Assembly: GCA_963170055.1 (NCBI GenBank)
Contig: CAUJGJ010000040.1
Span: forward strand, 2,995,301-3,059,300
Length of the DNA stretch: 64,000 bases
Direction of reading: 5' to 3'
Origin: Halisarca cf. caerulea
Taxonomy: Eukaryota; Porifera; Demospongiae; Chondrillida; Halisarcidae
Shown piece by piece: positions 43,600 to 54,573 of this stretch (position 1 is its first letter; each line of letters opens with the position of its first letter). The translations under genes and the position numbers were made by a program. The notes beneath the pieces were generated by a model, which was not told the DNA's origin, searched no databases, and saw nothing but the letters and a program-made list of their open reading frames with translations.

Positions 43600-45120
43600 G
43601 TCTCTCAGTTTACGTTCAAAAAGTCAAAGTATTCGTCGGGTGGTTTTAATCCATTCCAAAATATTCATATTCCGCCGTCTGCTGGATTATTTTGCAAAGT
43701 AGGTGTGACAAATTTTTAGAGAACATACGGTAGCTTTCTAGTAATTATGAACTTCATTACAGCAGGAAATGAGCGGGTTGGCATTATGCTGATCAGAGTC
43801 ATACATTTCAGGGAGATATTTTGCTGTGGTCTTGAAAAAAGACACATGTGCCTCCAAAGCTCAATTACACTCGACAAAAACGGTTCTAGCTGTACATAAT
43901 TGAGGTAAAGTCACATCATGGTGGTAAAATACTCACTGTAAGAAGATAGGACTTCAACATGTAAAGATATGATTACTCTAAAGGTCTGTTCTTCACTTCT
44001 AAAAGCTCCAACTATATAAAGCTAACTTGGGTAGTATGTATACTAACCATGATAATCTGAGATACAACATCTCTAATTTGACTCAATGTGCCATAAGTAT
44101 TTACTGCATGGAAATTAGCACATTGCCGAAACAGTCTGAGTATGTACTTCCGAATCAAAACTTATACAAGTACTTCAAAGTAAAAACATGCCTGATGACA
44201 GGATCGTACCACCTTTGTTTAAATTACAAATTTGTGGTGTGCAAGCCTTAGGATGATCAAGCATGGTATTATCCTTGGATGTTTAGCTTGATTGTTTTTT
44301 TGGATTCAGTATTATTTTTCAAGCTTAAGATATATATGTACAGTATGTTGGAAAATTAATATTCTGTCGACTCTATATTTACACACTGCATGCACCTCAT
44401 TATAGAGGAAGGGAGCAGAAGTGACAATTCTCAAGTTCATGAGTAGCTTACACTTCTTATTGGTTTTGTTTATCAATGATGATAGTACTGCTTTAGAAAG
44501 TAGTCTGGAATAGCCTCACATAGGCAGATTGCAATATTGATTCCCTAATATGTAGGGACTACTATTGGAGAATAGGTCTGGATGGCAGAGACAATGTTTA
44601 AAAATTTGTCACTAGATTTCTTGTAATTGTACAATAACAATGAATATCCAACTTAAGACGTTCAAACTAGTAACTACTGTAGAACAAGATCGCCTCTTAG
44701 ACTGAAACAAGTTTTAAATTAGCAGAGAAACTTCCCATGCAGCTGCTATACACTCCCCAGCACCAGCATGCCTGGTATTGACACTATACTTGACTGCTTA
44801 ATATCGAACCAAGACATTTGCTAATAATATTATTATTGTTTGTAAACATTTTCTAATAAATGGTATGCATGTATTGTCAATAGCTTCAAAGATTTCCAGT
44901 CGATAAGGAAGAAAACAAACTGCTGAGAATGGTACAACCCACTCTTTCTGGGTCACTCTAGATATAAATGGACACATTAACTTAATATCATTAGTCAATG
45001 TAGGGACAATTTCATCCACTAGGACAAACAAACACTTCCTACACAAAGTGGATCAAACATTGCACAATCTATAGCTTAAGAACCCAATTGCTTTATAGTA
45101 ATATTAAAACTTGTGACCCC
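43600..45120. other. Noncoding, part of the cassette duplication units
   Basis: No gene seen. From about 43980 the sequence is shared with 47539-47800 (GTCTGTTCT...AGCTAACTTG) and 44380-45070 with 46560-47280 and 48730-49440 (CCTCATTATAGAGGAAGGGA variants, CCAGCACCAGCATGCCTGGT). These are ancient copies of the DNA around each microexon. Confidence 0.6.
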
Positions 45121-45273
45121 AAAAGAATGACACACATCAAAACACACCAAATACAACATGTGGATAAACAGCATCAGTTACTAATAGAACCTTGGTCACA
45201 TCACATGATACAACAATACTGTACATTGGTACTGTGTATACGATGGAGGGAGTGGGAGTGGTGGGGAACTTAC

Positions 45274-45297
45274 TTCTTGTTGTAAAATCTTCTATCT
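45274..45297 (-). CDS. Microexon cassette 4 (24 nt)
   Basis: Acceptor tttactggcag|, donor |gtaagttcc. Phase 1 encodes IEDFTTR. The conserved intron block lies at about 45140-45273. It belongs to duplication unit 43.98-45.42 kb. Confidence 0.55.
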
Positions 45298-45558
45298 CTG
45301 CCAGTAAACAATGGTCATCATCATAAAACATAGTGCAACAAAATAAATGTATAACATATGTAACATTATCATCATATTAATGACAAAAAGTCATTATATA
45401 TTACTATAACTGGAAGCACTGTTCGTTTTCTAGTAATTAGAGATGTATATAGGACAGAAGATTAATGGAAAATAGGCATATAGAGGTATCATATAGCTTG
45501 CGCAATCAACCACTGTTGCTGAGTCCAGTTTGTCAGGTGTACCTCAATGCAATGCATG

Positions 45559-46317
45559 CACAGGGTGTTTATAACCGTCTGTTGCTTGTTCCGATTGTGG
45601 GCGGTGCTTGTTTTCTACGTCATCAATTAGCGGCTGTTTTTAATGCGTCATTTGGCGTCTTTCAGATGACGTACGAAAATTCACGTATCGACAGAATGGG
45701 GGAAGAAGGCGACTTTTGTGACGTTTTGCCTACGTATCCGTGAAACGTCACGAAAATGGCAGTTTTGTTGAGGGCGAAGATGAAGTCGCTTGGTTAGACC
45801 TCAGATGCCTTCGAATCTCACCAAATCCAACTTCGATGGAATCTTAAGATGTTTCGGTTTGCGAAAATCGTTCCGGGCATAGTGCTACAATCAAGCAGTT
45901 TTTGGCAATTGGACCATTTATGCTAAATTTTGGCCGTTTGAAGGGTGAAAAAACAGGTTTTTCGGTTATAACTTTCTTACAGAAGATTATAACCTATAGC
46001 CCGGAACGATTTTCAGATAGCTCACCACTTGTTCTGTCTTTTCGTGTTGTTTGATGGGAATTGAGAGGGATCTGAGGTCTAACCAAGGCGAAGTTTGTCT
46101 AAAACTGCTATGTATTCCTAGCTCGCTATCTTCCTTCAAGCAATAGAAACAATCGCTAGTTAAGTACCAACATGCGTGGAATATATACAACTTTCGTCCA
46201 GTAGGAAGAACTGGGCGAAAATCTGGTCAACGAAGTAGAAACGATCGATAATTTGTGACGCTATTTCAAGACGGCCATTTTTGCATTTTATTCCCGGACG
46301 GTTATAAATACCCTGTG
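45559..46317. mobile_element. Family E element, copy 2 (759 bp)
   Basis: Ends CACAGGGTGTTTATAACCGT and GACGGTTATAAATACCCTGTG, flanked by TG on both sides. Shares its interior (TTATAACTTTCTTACAGAAG, CTTGGTTAGACCTCAGATGC) with copy 3 at 49571. Confidence 0.9.
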
Positions 46318-46319
46318 TG

Positions 46320-47480
46320 TGTCACAATCTCATAGACTGCTTACATTGTAGGGATGTTTGGTACATACATAGATATAAGGCTAGACACACATGGGGCACG
46401 GGACGCTGATCTATATAGAAGAGTTCAGGTGGACTGGGTGCAGTAAGCATACTCCTATACATCGTGCAGCACAACCTACCACTGCACATGGTACAGGATT
46501 GTATCTGTGTGATGTAGGTACGTAGTTATGTTCAAAGTATTTTGTTGACTCTACATTTTCACAAAGAACCTCACTTTAGAGGAGGGAGGGACAAAGTTAG
46601 TCGCAATTATCAATTTCGCGAGTAGCTTTCACTTCATCTTTGGGTTGCTTATCAAAGTGATGACACTTATTTACTAGAGAGTAGTCCGGAATAGTCTCGC
46701 ATAGTCAGAGCACAATATTGTTTCCTTAATATGCAGGGGTTACTATGTGAGAAAGGCTCTGGATGGCCAAGAGACAATTTCTTGAAGATTCCGTCACTAG
46801 ATTCCTCCTAGCTGTACAATAAGAAGGAACATCTAACATCAGACGTCCGAACTACAGTAGAGCAAGATCACCTCTACAACAATGAAGATTTGCAGAAAAA
46901 AATTGCCATGCAGCTGCTATACACTCCATATGAATGCCCCAGCACCAGCATGCCTGGTAGTGACACTATATATACTTGACTGCTTAATATTGAACCAAGA
47001 CATTTGCCAATTTTATTGGTATTACCGTTGTAAACATTTTGCAATATATGGTTCGTACGTATCATCAACAGTCACAAACATTTTGAGTCAGTAATGAATT
47101 AAACAAACTGCTATAAGAATACTATGACCCACCCTTGCTGGGACACTCTCAAGCGATCGACATACTAACTTTGTCTATACGAGAAGTGAATACAAAATAC
47201 ATACCAAGAAACAATTTCATCCACTGGGACAAGAAAACACTTTCTACACAAAGTGAACCAAATATTGTGCACTCTAAAGCCATGGAACCCAAATGTTTTA
47301 GACTCCTAATTTAAAAATTTATGACCCCAAAAATGCAAAACACAACGAAACACACCAAACAATAATATGTGGATAAACATCATCAGTTACAAACAGAACC
47401 TTGGTCACATCACATGATACAACAATACTGTACATTGGTACTGTGTATAGGATGGAGGGAGTGGGAGTGGTGGGGAACTT
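46320..47480. other. Noncoding, cassette duplication unit
   Basis: No gene. 46560-47480 parallels 44380-45270 and 48730-49570 with substitutions and small indels. Confidence 0.6.
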
Positions 47481-47482
47481 AC

Positions 47483-47503
47483 GTAGTCTCAACCTTTTCC
47501 CTC
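47483..47503 (-). CDS. Microexon cassette 5 (21 nt)
   Basis: Acceptor tgtttacttgcag|, donor |gtaagttcc. Phase 1 encodes GKRLRL, basic rather than acidic. The same intron block follows the donor. Confidence 0.55.
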
Positions 47504-47896
47504 CTGCAAGTAAACAATAGAAACATCATAAAATATACTCTAAAAGTCTGTTCTCAACTTGTAGAGTTCCAACTGTAAAGCTAACTTGCAATTGGGTAGA
47601 ATGTATAACCTGGGACAAAACATCTCTGCCTTGCTGATGTGCTATAAGACCTTTACTGGGCCCTACAGTACATTTGGCAAAACAGCTTGAGTACTTCGAA
47701 TCAATAACTCATTAGCGATTTTCAAATTAAAAATGACTGCTGACATGATTGAACTGCCTTTTCTAATAAGATTAGCTTGTGTGCAAGGATCGGTCAAACT
47801 TGGTACTTTGCCTACATGAAGAGCTCGATTGTTCTTTGGGTTTGATATTTCAAGCTTATAAGGAACATAGCTACGTATGTGCAGTATATGCAAAAA

Positions 47897-48237
47897 CAAG
47901 TAATTCGAGTTAAAAACTCTGCCGCCTCACATGCTCTAATTACTTGCAAAACATTGAAGGGTTAGTGCGCAACTGAACATTCATTGAACATACTGTTTAT
48001 TGTAACTGGACGATTATTTTGAAAACAATTGCCATATTTGGCAATTGTTTTCAAAACAATTCCTATAACTCATTTCTGTATAAATTCATACTTCTCTATT
48101 ACTATTATATAAATTCTCTATTATACGACTTTACTTTAAATCTGTATTGTATATCAAGCCCGTAGGCAGGATTTTCCAGAGGGGGGTTACATTTCAGATT
48201 TCCGCAATCTCCCTTCACATGCACGCGTGCACACGCA

Positions 48238-48307
<70 letters not shown>

Positions 48308-48615
48308 ATACATTGACCCCCTATGCAAAATACCTTCAAAACTACCCACAGTGCAAACGAGTTACAGAATACATAGTACAAAATGTCACTATGATGGTAA
48401 ATGACATCCTCACAAAATGGAGGCCAATTGCAATCAGGTAGCGTTCTGGGTAGCGCTTAGTGATAATAGAGCAACAAAACAAAGGGAAAAGGTGCCTAGT
48501 GGGTCTAAATAAGGCTACATACTCCTTTAGAACCTTTTAGGACTTACTTTTTATTGATTGGTGATTCTTAAGGGGGGATTCGTCCGAACCCAACGAACCC
48601 CCCTTGGTTACAGGC

Positions 48616-48649
<34 letters not shown>

Positions 48650-48720
48650 CATAATAATATGTATACTTCGGACGAGCATTACACACTGGATGTCCAAATA
48701 AAACAATAGCAGCCCCTAAA
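47897..48720. mobile_element. Family B copy 3, split by a family D insertion
   Basis: Left part 47897-48155 (CAAGTAATTCGAGTTAAAAA, central palindrome at about 48012-48063) and right part 48660-48720 (GGACGAGCATTACACACTGG, GCAGCCCCTAAAAATAG) together make one B element. Between them lies D (48158-48619). Confidence 0.8.
48158..48619. mobile_element. Family D element with (CA)n core
   Basis: Left end GCCCGTAGGCAGGATTTTCC then GGGGGGTTACATTTCAG; right end AACGAACCCCCCTTGGTTAC then AGGCCTG, imperfectly inverted. A (CA)n tract fills 48236-48305. It interrupts family B copy 3. Confidence 0.65.
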
Positions 48721-49570
48721 AATAGTCTACTCTAATTATTCACAACACACCTCATTCTAGGGGAGAGGGAAAAATATTCGCGATTTCAACTTCATGGCTA
48801 CTTTCACTTCTTCATTGGTTTATCTTATCAATAATGATGGCACTTCTATGGACAGTAGTCTGGAATAGTCTCGCATAGCCAGACTGCAATATCGTTTCCC
48901 TAATATTCAGGGACTACCACATGAAATGGGTCCGATAGGCAGAGAGACATGCAATTTCTTACAGATTGAATGAACTAGTTGTACTGTAACAATAAAAAGA
49001 ATACATCACATCAGATATCAATTTGAAATCAGTAGAACAAGATCGCCTCTTAGACTGAAACAAGTTTAGCAGAGAATCTTCCCATGCAGTTGCTATACAC
49101 TCCCAGCACCAGCATGCCTGGTAGTGACACTATACTTGACTGCTTAATTTCGAACCAAGACATTTGCTAATAATATGGTTTGTGATCGAATACTTTCCAT
49201 TATACGGTATGTATGTATCATCAATAGTCACAACGATTTCGAGTTGATAATGAATAAAACAAACAGCTGAGAATTTTACAACCCACCCTAGCTGGGACAT
49301 TCTTGATTGATTGACATACTAACTTAGCCAACTTACCATTAGTGAATGAAGATACAACTTCCTCCACTAGGACAAGCAAACACATCTGACACAAAATGAA
49401 CTATTATTAACATTGTGCAATCTATAGCCAGAGAACCCAATTGTATTAGTACATGAAATCGTGTGACCCTCAAAATGTGTAACACATCAAAACACAACAA
49501 ACACAACATGCATGTGGGTAAACAACATCAGTTACAAACAGAACCTTGGTCACATCACATGATACAACAA
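48720..49570. other. Noncoding, cassette duplication unit
   Basis: No gene. Parallels 44380-45260 and 46560-47460. Its conserved intron block (49510-49570) is cut by the family E insertion and continues at 50846. Confidence 0.6.
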
Positions 49571-50845
49571 CACAGGGTGTTTATACATGTCTGTTGTTTG
49601 TTCCAATTCCGACGAAATTTCACATATCAACAGAAGGGGGAAGAAGGCGACTTTTGTGACGCAATGCCTACGTTCCGTGAAATGTCACAAAAATGGCAGT
49701 TTTGTTGAGGGCGAAGTTACAGTCACTTGGTTAGACCTCAGATGCCTGCGAATCTCACCAAATCCAACTTCGATGGAATCTTTTAGTTAAGATGTTTCGG
49801 TTTATGAAAATAGTTTAGGGCATAGTGTTACAATCTAGCAGTTTCTCGAAATTGGACCATTTATGCTAATTTTTGGCCATTTGAAGGGTGGAAAAACAGT
49901 TTTTTCGGTTATAACTTTCTTACAGAAGATTATAACCTATAGCCCGAAACGATTTTCGGATAGCTCGCCACTTGTTCTGTCTTTTCATGTTGTTCCACGT
50001 GAATTGAGAGGGATCTACAGGTGAGACCAAGGCAAAGTTTGACTGAAACTGCTATGTATTCCTAGCTCACTATCTTCCTTTGGACAATAGAAACAATAGC
50101 TAGTTAAGGTGGTGGGTCGGTCTGCCCACGCAATTTTTGCAAAAACTTGAGCTGTTCTATCGATGTTACTGAACGATATTAGTGCCACTACTCTAAACCT
50201 GTGCAGGCCAAAGAATAAATGAAAAAGTCATTCACTGCAGCAGAAATGAAGCTCTTTCCGTTTGGCGTACTTTGACGATTTATCCAGTCAAATTGCAACG
50301 TAACAAGTGCATTTGGACACAAACTTGTAGCTTACCCTCGTATTTCAGATCATATGTATGGAATTTAGGAATCTCCTCGGTTTAACAGAAAATCAACTAT
50401 TTTGCATTGCTGCGGGTGCAAAATCGCCATTTTGGGCATAGTTCAGGTGTCGTGGCGTAGTGGAAGAACAAAATTTCCGCAAATCCATTCATACGATCAT
50501 TCACCATGCATACTCAGATGAACGCTCAGTCGAATTTTGGCGATAACTCTGGGCCTTATGCAGGAATAAAGCATCAAAAATGGTACAACGATGATCAAGT
50601 ATACAGTTTTGTGTGGTGTAATAATTATTATATTCATTGCCTGATAAATATATACATAGCTGTTGTAAATGGCGGCTGACCTGCCACATTAAGTACCAAC
50701 ATGCGTGGAATATATACAACTTTCGTCCAGTGAGAAGAACTTGGCAAAAATCTTGTCAACTAAGTAGAAACGATTGATAATTCGTGCTGCTATTTCAAGA
50801 TGGCCATTTTGTATTTTATTCCTGGACGGTTATAAATACCCTGTG
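49571..50845. mobile_element. Family E element, copy 3 (1275 bp)
   Basis: CACAGGGTGTTTATACATGT to GGACGGTTATAAATACCCTGTG, flanked by AA on both sides. It interrupts the cassette intron block (GATACAACAA | ACTGTACATTGG), whose uninterrupted form is seen at five other places. About 520 bp longer than copies 1 and 2. No transposase frame was found. Confidence 0.92.
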
Positions 50846-50904
50846 AAAACTGTACATTGGTACTGTGTATAGGATTGCGTGAGTGGGAGTGGTGGGGAAC
50901 TTAC

Positions 50905-50925
50905 TTTCTTCCATCACTTCCTCCA
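50905..50925 (-). CDS. Microexon cassette 6 (21 nt)
   Basis: Acceptor gctttcttgcag|, donor |gtaagttcc. Phase 1 encodes EEVMEE; phase 0 has a TGA. It is the first cassette after the longer exon at 51220-51291 in the direction of transcription. Confidence 0.55.
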
Positions 50926-51219
50926 CTGCAAGAAAGCAATAATATCATATATAGAAACTTCATATAAAGTATAATACAACAAGTGTCTCCAGCAGCAGTG
51001 TTATCTATATTGCTACTGGGTATCAAATGTATACCATGCACACAGCAAAAAGAGCTAAATATCTGTACTGTGGGACATATGTATGTACTATGTACAAGGA
51101 AGAAAATTTATGAATTTTATCATCATAAAAATTGGAACACTAAGAGCATAATACAAGTGAACAGAATATATCATTAAATTTTAACATTGAATTTCACAAT
51201 AATTAAACACATTACTCAC

Positions 51220-51291
51220 AGAGTTCGTATATATTATGATCATCTTTCTTTGACCATTTATTCTTTAGTACATCACTCATAGCGTCCAATC
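51220..51291 (-). CDS. 72 nt phase-1 exon upstream of the microexons
   Basis: Acceptor tttatgtatag|GA, donor CTCT|gtgagt. Phase 1 to 1 reads LDAMSDVLKNKWSKKDDHNI then YEL. A further candidate exon lies just upstream (51369 to about 51432; NELDYLANLDFDWNIR, donor AGAA|gtttaa), also ending in phase 1. No known domain. It may be the 5' part of the microexon gene. Confidence 0.5.
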
Positions 51292-51689
51292 CTATACATA
51301 AAACAGTCAAACAAATTGAACTAGCAATAATTATTATTTCAAAAGCCAAAATTTACTCTGTTTTAAACTTCTAATATTCCAGTCAAAATCAAGATTTGCA
51401 AGGTAATCAAGTTCATTCCTTGCAACAACGGACTCCCCAGTTGAGGCAATCAGTGAGAAGTACGTACATTGTGGATTTACATAAAAAGATACACGTGAAT
51501 GTTACAGCAATCAATCAAGAGTATGTTGTAGTAGATCTGTACAACATAGAATGCTTTTTCAATATTGGATTATAATAATTTAGGTGTTCCAACTCAACCA
51601 TCAATATAATAATCTTAATATGAAACAAAAGGTTAAATTAATTATTATATTAATTTAAAAACAACTTGCAACTAAATAAGGTTATAAGG

Positions 51690-51702
51690 TGGTGGTGGTG
51701 GT

Positions 51703-51735
<33 letters not shown>
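51690..51735. repeat. Long poly-G tract
   Basis: GGTGGTGGTGGTG grades into more than 30 consecutive G. Other G/C runs occur at 14689, 39899 and 59307. These open glycine or proline frames artificially. Confidence 0.95.
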
Positions 51736-52287
51736 GTGGCAATCATTATTACTCTCAAAGGGGTAAGAATGGGTGCAACCTCAGACTCAGGTCTGGGGTA
51801 GAGGTATTAATAGTGATGCCCATGCAGAAAATCCTGGCAAGGCAACAGTTAACAGTTAACAGTTAGTTAGTTATTATAGTTAGTTTCTACAGTTACAGTT
51901 ACTGTAAGGAAATTAAAGTAACTGTTGTTGGGATATGCAAACACAGGTAGGGTGACCGCCCTAGACTAAGATTAGGCAAAAACGGTAATGATACACAAGT
52001 CTACGCATAGATATAGACAAAAAAGACCTAAGGATAGCGGATGAATTCTAACGATCGCTTAGGGGTAGTGCTACGTGAAACACACCTTCAGAAATATTTT
52101 ACGAAAGAGCTCTGCGACCGGGGCAGTTCCTACCGCAGGGTCGTCTCTTTGATACGCCCATAACAATAATAATAATAATAATAATACGTAGGTATACGCC
52201 CGAAACAAACTCAAGAGAAAAGGGGAAAACCCCTGGCCAATTAAAATTCAAGAAGCTACTAACCATGGGCAGACATTTTGCCTTCAA

Positions 52288-52392
52288 AAAGCCAGGACGT
52301 TCCGCCACTATTCAAATTTAAAGAGACCCGTCGAACAGGCAAAAAAGACGAGAGTATAATATCTTCGGGGTGTAAACGTGAACAAGGGGAGC
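52288..52392 (+). pseudogene. Degenerate copy of LRRC57-like exon 1
   Basis: TTCCGCCACT...AAAGAGACCCGTCGAACAGG, then AAAAAAGACGAGAGTAT and TGAACAAGGGGAG parallel the exon at 62087-62176 (TTCCGCCACTTCTTTAGAG, AGACACGTAGAACAAGCG, AAAAAGACGGGGGTATG, TGAACAAGGTGAG). Indels and stops break the frame and no ATG is left. Alignment by eye over about 95 bp. Confidence 0.5.
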
Positions 52393-52765
52393 CACGTCCT
52401 GCGGCCCGGGTGGTTTCCTTTTTATAATTCCAGCCAATTTGAGTACTGACCTTCGTACGAAGCTGTAAGATTATGGTCTTAGTTAGATGGTAGAAAGTTC
52501 TCCTGTGAAGCTGGAGCATTGGTATTCGTAGACTTTATTTGCTAGTATTCCGGTAGAAGCAAGCTTTTACGTAGTGACAACACTGAGGAAAATTTGAAGG
52601 AGAACCACTGTCACTATAATATAATTATGAAATTTAAATAGAAGAGAGTGCCTAGGACACAATGAAAATAGTGTGATCAGATACAATATACGTGTGTATG
52701 TATGTATGTGAGAATGTGTGTCTAGGTATATAGTGTACACGCATGTCGTGTGCCTTCATGTACAA

Positions 52766-52835
<70 letters not shown>
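52766..52835. repeat. (TG)n microsatellite
   Basis: About 66 bp of pure TG. No gene around it. Confidence 0.95.
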
Positions 52836-52839
<4 letters not shown>

Positions 52840-52841
<2 letters not shown>

Positions 52842-54000
52842 TTGTGCATGGGTTCACAAAGTACATTAACTTCCCTCTCCAGTGCATAAAGAGACATATG
52901 CATGGTGCTATTCAGAAGAATATCAAGCTGAAAGTGTGCATGTACATTCAATATAATTATAATCCTAGACTTAGTCTAATAATAATAAATTAATATATTA
53001 TAATATTGTATTCATTGAAATTGTAATGCATCGTTGGTTTCGGTCACACTGTAATGACTGTTTGTACGCATTCATCTGTGAATTTGTTGAATTTGCATAC
53101 CTATAGACTGTGGTGTTCTTGGTTTGTAATACACACATAACGAAACTTTGTTCATATATTAATTTTGTGCATAATACTATTCTATACAGTGAGTTGTCAG
53201 ATTAATATTAGTATTATTATTGTATAGCTGCGCATGCATTATAATAATATCGACTCATTACAAACATAATTGTAATTATTTTATTATTATAGCATACTAT
53301 TAGGATGGGGTTTTATTATTGTGTATTGCAACACCTGTGTTTAAGATAATGCACACTAGACTGCGTTTTAATAATTCTGTTTCCTAACATAATTTTTTTC
53401 AATTATTGACTGGCAATTAAAACAGGTCCTGGAGAAGGTTATACTGTATATTGTTACTCTACTGTTATGTGTGTTTGAGTATACTAGTACACTATTATAC
53501 TATAATAATTATTATACTTATAATTATATTGATTAAATACTATAACACATTCACAACACATTAATTAAATTCTCCTTTTATCAAAATTTAACATTCCAAA
53601 TAACCATCATTGAAATGAAAATACACTTAGTCTACCGTATTCTAATGGTAGCATGTACACAAGAGTACCTGGCATGCACAATTCCTTTAACACATGCACA
53701 AAAATTCTTCAACAAATACGCAATGCGGTCAACATGCACACAGTTTAATTCAACATGCACATTCCTCATGCAGCTCACAGCACTACTAACTTATATAATA
53801 TCCAGGATCATATTAGGTACGAACGTATAAAACAGTACTAGCTGAAGAGATTGCCATAATACTTGCTGCTTCAAGATATTGCTATTTAATAATAGTAAGC
53901 AGTCAATGTGAAATAGTACTATGCAGAATGAGTTCCTAAACTGACAGCACACATACCATACCACATCTAGCTGTTTACTGACAGTGGTCTTTTTCTATCC
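52840..54000. other. No gene seen downstream of the Death-domain gene
   Basis: Very AT-rich, with TATTATTATTGTATAG-like runs. No recognisable frame or repeat. Probable 3' flank of the gene ending at 54007. Confidence 0.4.
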
Positions 54001-54006
54001 GTTCTC

Positions 54007-54254
54007 TCACATTGTTGAAGGAGTGTCACACATCTTGAGCTTAGAACACAATAAGCCCCAAGATGAATTGGCGGTTACCTTTAACCAATGCTCTAAGATC
54101 CGCAAGCACTTTGTAGTGGAGTCCTCAGAAGTTTTCTCAATAGCAGCAGTTTCATCCTGGATCCCCAGAGCACAACCAAGTAGATACAGTTGAGTTTTCA
54201 TCTTATCCAGGTAGGGCAGGAGATCAGTGGAGGACTTTATTGCAAGATCTGGAC
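54007..54254 (-). CDS. Terminal exon: Death domain
   Basis: Acceptor tgttcatag|GT in phase 1; stop TGA at 54009-54007. About 82 residues: PDLAIKSSTDLLPYLDKMKT, QLYLLGCALGIQDETAAIEK, TTKCLRILEHWLKVTANSSW, GLLCSKLKM. This is the Death domain pattern of hydrophobic helices with LG.ALG......IE, C..IL..WL and the W..L...L end. Death domains recruit partner Death domains in apoptosis and inflammasome-like complexes. Confidence 0.85.
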
Positions 54255-54520
54255 CTATGAACAAAGGACTGTACAGCACATACGTAGGTAAATGTACATT
54301 GCATGATGACGTACTTACATAGCTGTCACTAAAATGATAGGATAGGCATATAAACAGGGCATAAATGTATTATACTGCTTCATGCACATGCATACAGCGA
54401 GAAAATGCACATTCGCAAGCCTACAAACATGCATGTGATTGTACGTATGTGCACAAGTTTGTTCATACAAATATTATGCATGATTTCATGGTGTAGGTGC
54501 ATGCATGTGTATGTGTGTAC

Positions 54521-54573
<53 letters not shown>

